A DNA stretch of 44,183 nucleotides. Origin: Betaproteobacteria bacterium (GTDB lineage: Bacteria; Pseudomonadota; Gammaproteobacteria; Burkholderiales; Ga0077523). The stretch's first letter is position 1, and the number at the start of each line of letters is the position of its first letter. Below are positions 42,134-44,183 of the stretch, piece after piece. Under the pieces are notes generated by a model. The model had not been told where the DNA came from and did no database searches. It saw only the letters and a list, made by a program, of their open reading frames with translations. The position numbers were made by a program, and so were the translations under genes. The stretch lies in the NCBI GenBank assembly GCA_025350245.1, contig JANXYG010000073.1, forward strand, positions 1 to 44,183, in the 5' to 3' direction.

Positions 42134-42772
42134 GAAGTCTCCTTTGCAGAACTGGATCTTGATCCGGCCGGACCATAACCCGGCCATGTTACCGAATTCG
42201 AGCGCCGCTGCCGAAACCGGGATGGTGGCAAGCCGAACCCGCCCGGCGCCTGTGAAAACGTCATCGCTTCAATCTGTTGGCGCGCAAACCTCGACAGGTA
42301 TCGATTTTGCATCGCAACATATCAGCCCGTCATCGCCACCAGGCGCCTCGAATCGACCGCGGCATGAAATCTCCCTCAGTACCGGTCGGGTGCGCCCCGG
42401 GGAACCCTGAATCGACCTTGCCACATCCCTGAAACAGTGCCGCACATTGTCGTTTCGAGACCCGACATGTCGTCGAATAACGTCGATTTGTCATATAGTT
42501 GCAACATCGAAACGATTCGGACCACGGGTTCGAAAAAAGTTTGCATTTATCCAAAAAAATCGCTTGCATCGGTTGGCGGATCGTTGGTATCTTTCGGTCC
42601 AGAAAGCTCATGGTTTGTGATGTTCGGCTTCGGAGGATCCGAAGTTCCTAATAAGGGCGAAGTAATGCGCCCGTGCCGAACGGATCAATTTTCAGCCCGG
42701 ACCAGAGAGCCACTTCGGGGAGACGCCTCAAAAAGGTGTCTTCAAACGTGTAAATCCTTTGAGGAAACATCC
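42134..42772. other. Divergent intergenic region with hairpins in the PEP-CTERM leader
   Basis: These 639 bases hold no supported gene. The part from about 42510 to 42570 is AT-rich (ATTTATCCAAAAAAATCG) and probably holds the PEP-CTERM promoter, though no convincing -35/-10 or sigma-54 site was found. A perfect hairpin CTTCGGA-GGA-TCCGAAG lies at 42628-42644, and a second, AGACGCCT/AGGTGTCT with one wobble, at 42721-42741, about 30 bases before the start codon. They suggest a structured leader of over 100 bases. Confidence 0.45.
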
Positions 42773-43444
42773 ATGAAAATCAAAACATTTTTGGCAGCAG
42801 CAGCAGTAGCGGCTGGCCTGGCAACATCGGGTCTGTCGTCCGCGGCGGTCTATTCGTTCAATGGTGCGAACGATGTCGGCGCCGGCATTTCGTTCCTGGG
42901 TTCGCCGGCCCGCACGATCTCGTTCCCGAATCTGGGTACGTTCGACTTCGTGATCACCAGCAGCTCCGACGGCGCCGTCACCGGCCTGAAGGGCAACATG
43001 AATGGTGGTCCGGCGTTCACGGTTGGTCCCGTAACCATCTCCGGCCCACTGCAAACCGCTCCGGTCTCCGGCGTTGGTTCCTTCAGCGTCTTTGATGGCG
43101 TCAACACCCTGACCGCTGATGTCACCTTCGACGAAATCGTGTCGATCGGCACCACCGTTGGTCTGTCGTTCTCGACCACCATCAACATGTCGAACGTCGC
43201 CTACACCGGCAGCAACACCGGCCTCCTGCAAGTGCTGAACAGCATCGACCCGTCCCTGACGATCGCTGCCACGTTCAACCCGGGCAAGAGCCTGACCCAA
43301 CTGATGAAGAAGGGTGCCGAGAACACGACCTCCTACGCGATCGCGTTTGCCGGCCAGCCGGTTCCGGAGCCGTCCACGATGGCGCTGCTGACCGTCGGCC
43401 TCGGCATGGTGGGCTTCTCGCTCGCCCGTGGTCGTCGTCGCTAA
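42773..43444 (+). CDS. PEP-CTERM sorting domain-containing protein
   Basis: A 223-residue exported protein. It has a signal peptide (MKIKTFLAAAAVAAGLATSG, cleavage near SSAA), a beta-rich body without cysteines (FNLGTF-type strands, GSFSVFDGVNTLTADVTFD, GLSFSTTINMSNVAY), and the C-terminal sorting signal VPEPSTMALLTVGLGMVGFS followed by LARGRRR: the PEP motif, a membrane helix and a basic cluster. An exosortase would cut it and release or anchor it at the surface, usually in strains with exopolysaccharide. GAGGAAAC before ATG 42773 is the ribosome binding site. The longer frame to the left is not a gene. Confidence 0.93.
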   Translation: MKIKTFLAAAAVAAGLATSGLSSAAVYSFNGANDVGAGISFLGSPARTISFPNLGTFDFVITSSSDGAVTGLKGNMNGGPAFTVGPVTISGPLQTAPVSGVGSFSVFDGVNTLTADVTFDEIVSIGTTVGLSFSTTINMSNVAYTGSNTGLLQVLNSIDPSLTIAATFNPGKSLTQLMKKGAENTTSYAIAFAGQPVPEPSTMALLTVGLGMVGFSLARGRRR

Positions 43445-43460
43445 GCAACAAGTCGTTCTG

Positions 43461-43491
43461 AAAAAGCCGCTCTTCGGAGCGGCTTTTTTTT
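43461..43491 (+). terminator. Rho-independent terminator of the PEP-CTERM gene
   Basis: AAGCCGCTC and GAGCGGCTT form a perfect 9-base stem with a TTCG tetraloop, followed by eight T. It is 17 bases after the stop codon. Confidence 0.95.
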
Positions 43492-43713
43492 CGCATCAAC
43501 GCCACGATGGTGGCAACAGTTAGACGTCGTGGGCATGCTACGTGCACCCCAACACCCTGGCATCGCGCGCCTGCCCATCAGACGTCGCGGACCGGAAAAA
43601 TCTAACAGTTAACAGGTTTATCTGGCACACTCGGCAGTAGGAACTCCGTTCCGGCGGCGAGCGTCCCACCTTCAATTTTCCGTCTGAAACAAAGACCATC
43701 CAGCGAGGCTCTC

Positions 43714-44183
43714 ATGGCAATCATCATCGGCACACCCGTCGCAGACCAACTTTCGGGCACCGCGATCGCGGACACCATCAACGGCCTTGCGGGTAATGAC
43801 ACCATCGACGGCGGCGCTGGCGCTGACGCGATGACCGGTGGCGCGGGCAATGACGTCTACTTCGTGGACAACGTCGGCGACAAGGTCGTCGAGGCCGCGG
43901 GAGGCGGTACCGATCTCGTGAACGCTTCCGTGAGCTTCACCCTCGGCGCCAACGTCGAGAACCTCACCCTCACCACCGGCGCGGGCGACATCAACGGCAC
44001 CGGTAACAACCTTGCCAACATCATCACCGGCAACAGCGGCAACAACCTGATCAACGGCGTCAAGAACACCCTCCCCGCCACCGTCGACAACCTGACCGGC
44101 GGCGACGGCAACGACACCTATGTGTTGAACAACGCCGGTGACGTCATCACCGAACTGGTCAACCAGGGTAACGACACCCTGAG
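43714..44183 (+). CDS. RTX-type calcium-binding repeat protein, N-terminal part (runs off the window)
   Basis: The 156 visible residues start AIIIGTPVADQLSGTAIADT and hold hemolysin-type glycine-rich nonapeptides: GLAGNDTIDGGAGADAMTGG, then AGNDVYFVDNVGDKVVEAAG, and again GGDGNDTYVLNNAGDVITEL. Each bound calcium folds a beta-roll. Such repeats occur in proteins secreted by type I systems, which read a C-terminal signal lying outside the window. The 5' region 43492-43713 has no other gene. Length and enzymatic domain are unknown. Confidence 0.88.
   Translation, partial: MAIIIGTPVADQLSGTAIADTINGLAGNDTIDGGAGADAMTGGAGNDVYFVDNVGDKVVEAAGGGTDLVNASVSFTLGANVENLTLTTGAGDINGTGNNLANIITGNSGNNLINGVKNTLPATVDNLTGGDGNDTYVLNNAGDVITELVNQGNDTL

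Noticed and set aside
42437-42772. N-terminal extension of the PEP-CTERM gene
   Set aside because: The signal peptide starts at 42773 with a good ribosome binding site; the upstream frame has no coding character and contains leader hairpins.

Overview
The window is GC-rich, densely coded DNA from a betaproteobacterium, most likely of the Burkholderiales/Rhodocyclales type. Evidence for this is the Atm1-type exporter, urtABCDE-urease block, PEP-CTERM protein, CNP1-like protein, 5-oxoprolinase-type carboxylase genes and PAS-rich chemoreceptor style. No rRNA, tRNA, CRISPR array or intact transposase was seen.

Layout. 1-600: the end of a sensor histidine kinase and a shortened HDOD-type gene containing a perfect 11-copy heptanucleotide repeat. 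601-2421: an ABC half-transporter. 2690-4607: what looks like the relic of a chromosomal integron, with a broken 5' stub of an integrase gene, a LexA (SOS) box in front of it, three attC-like sites and two toxin-antitoxin cassettes (ParE type and HicBA). 4631-6826: small envelope or hypothetical proteins. 6861-9757: a short catabolic operon (SDR, enolase-superfamily enzyme, metallo-hydrolase). 10602-15166: a biotin-dependent carboxylase cluster (PxpA, BCCP, biotin carboxylase, two carboxyltransferase halves). 15174-19414: a chemotaxis cluster in which chemoreceptor, cheR, cheD and cheB each carry a different lesion and only cheW looks whole. 19593-22436: an Ldh-family dehydrogenase and a hipBA module with a palindromic operator.

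22562-37438, minus strand: urtABCDE (urea/short-amide ABC importer), amiE (amidase), ureE, ureF, a fused ureA-ureB, ureC, ureG, ureD, then a MoxR-type AAA+ ATPase and a von Willebrand factor A protein (CbbQ/CbbO or NorQ/NorD type), then yaeQ. Read together: amides and urea are imported, amides are deaminated by AmiE, urea is split by a nickel urease, and the ATPase/VWA pair is a candidate extra maturation or activation machine. A possible sigma-54 promoter lies ahead of urtA.

38008-44183: a small hypothetical protein, an EamA exporter, a GDP-mannose/mannose-6-phosphate enzyme, a periplasmic peptidyl-prolyl isomerase, a PEP-CTERM protein with a strong terminator, and the start of an RTX-type calcium-binding protein; all fit surface polysaccharide and protein export.

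Two themes run through the window. First, one dispersed intergenic repeat of about 70-85 bp occurs seven times, usually joined directly to a stop codon. Second, at least six genes (HDOD, GST, TorT-like, chemoreceptor, cheR, cheD) look like clean internal deletions, so this is either a genome in active decay or an assembly with collapsed segments. Family names are from recognition of sequence motifs, not from database searches.
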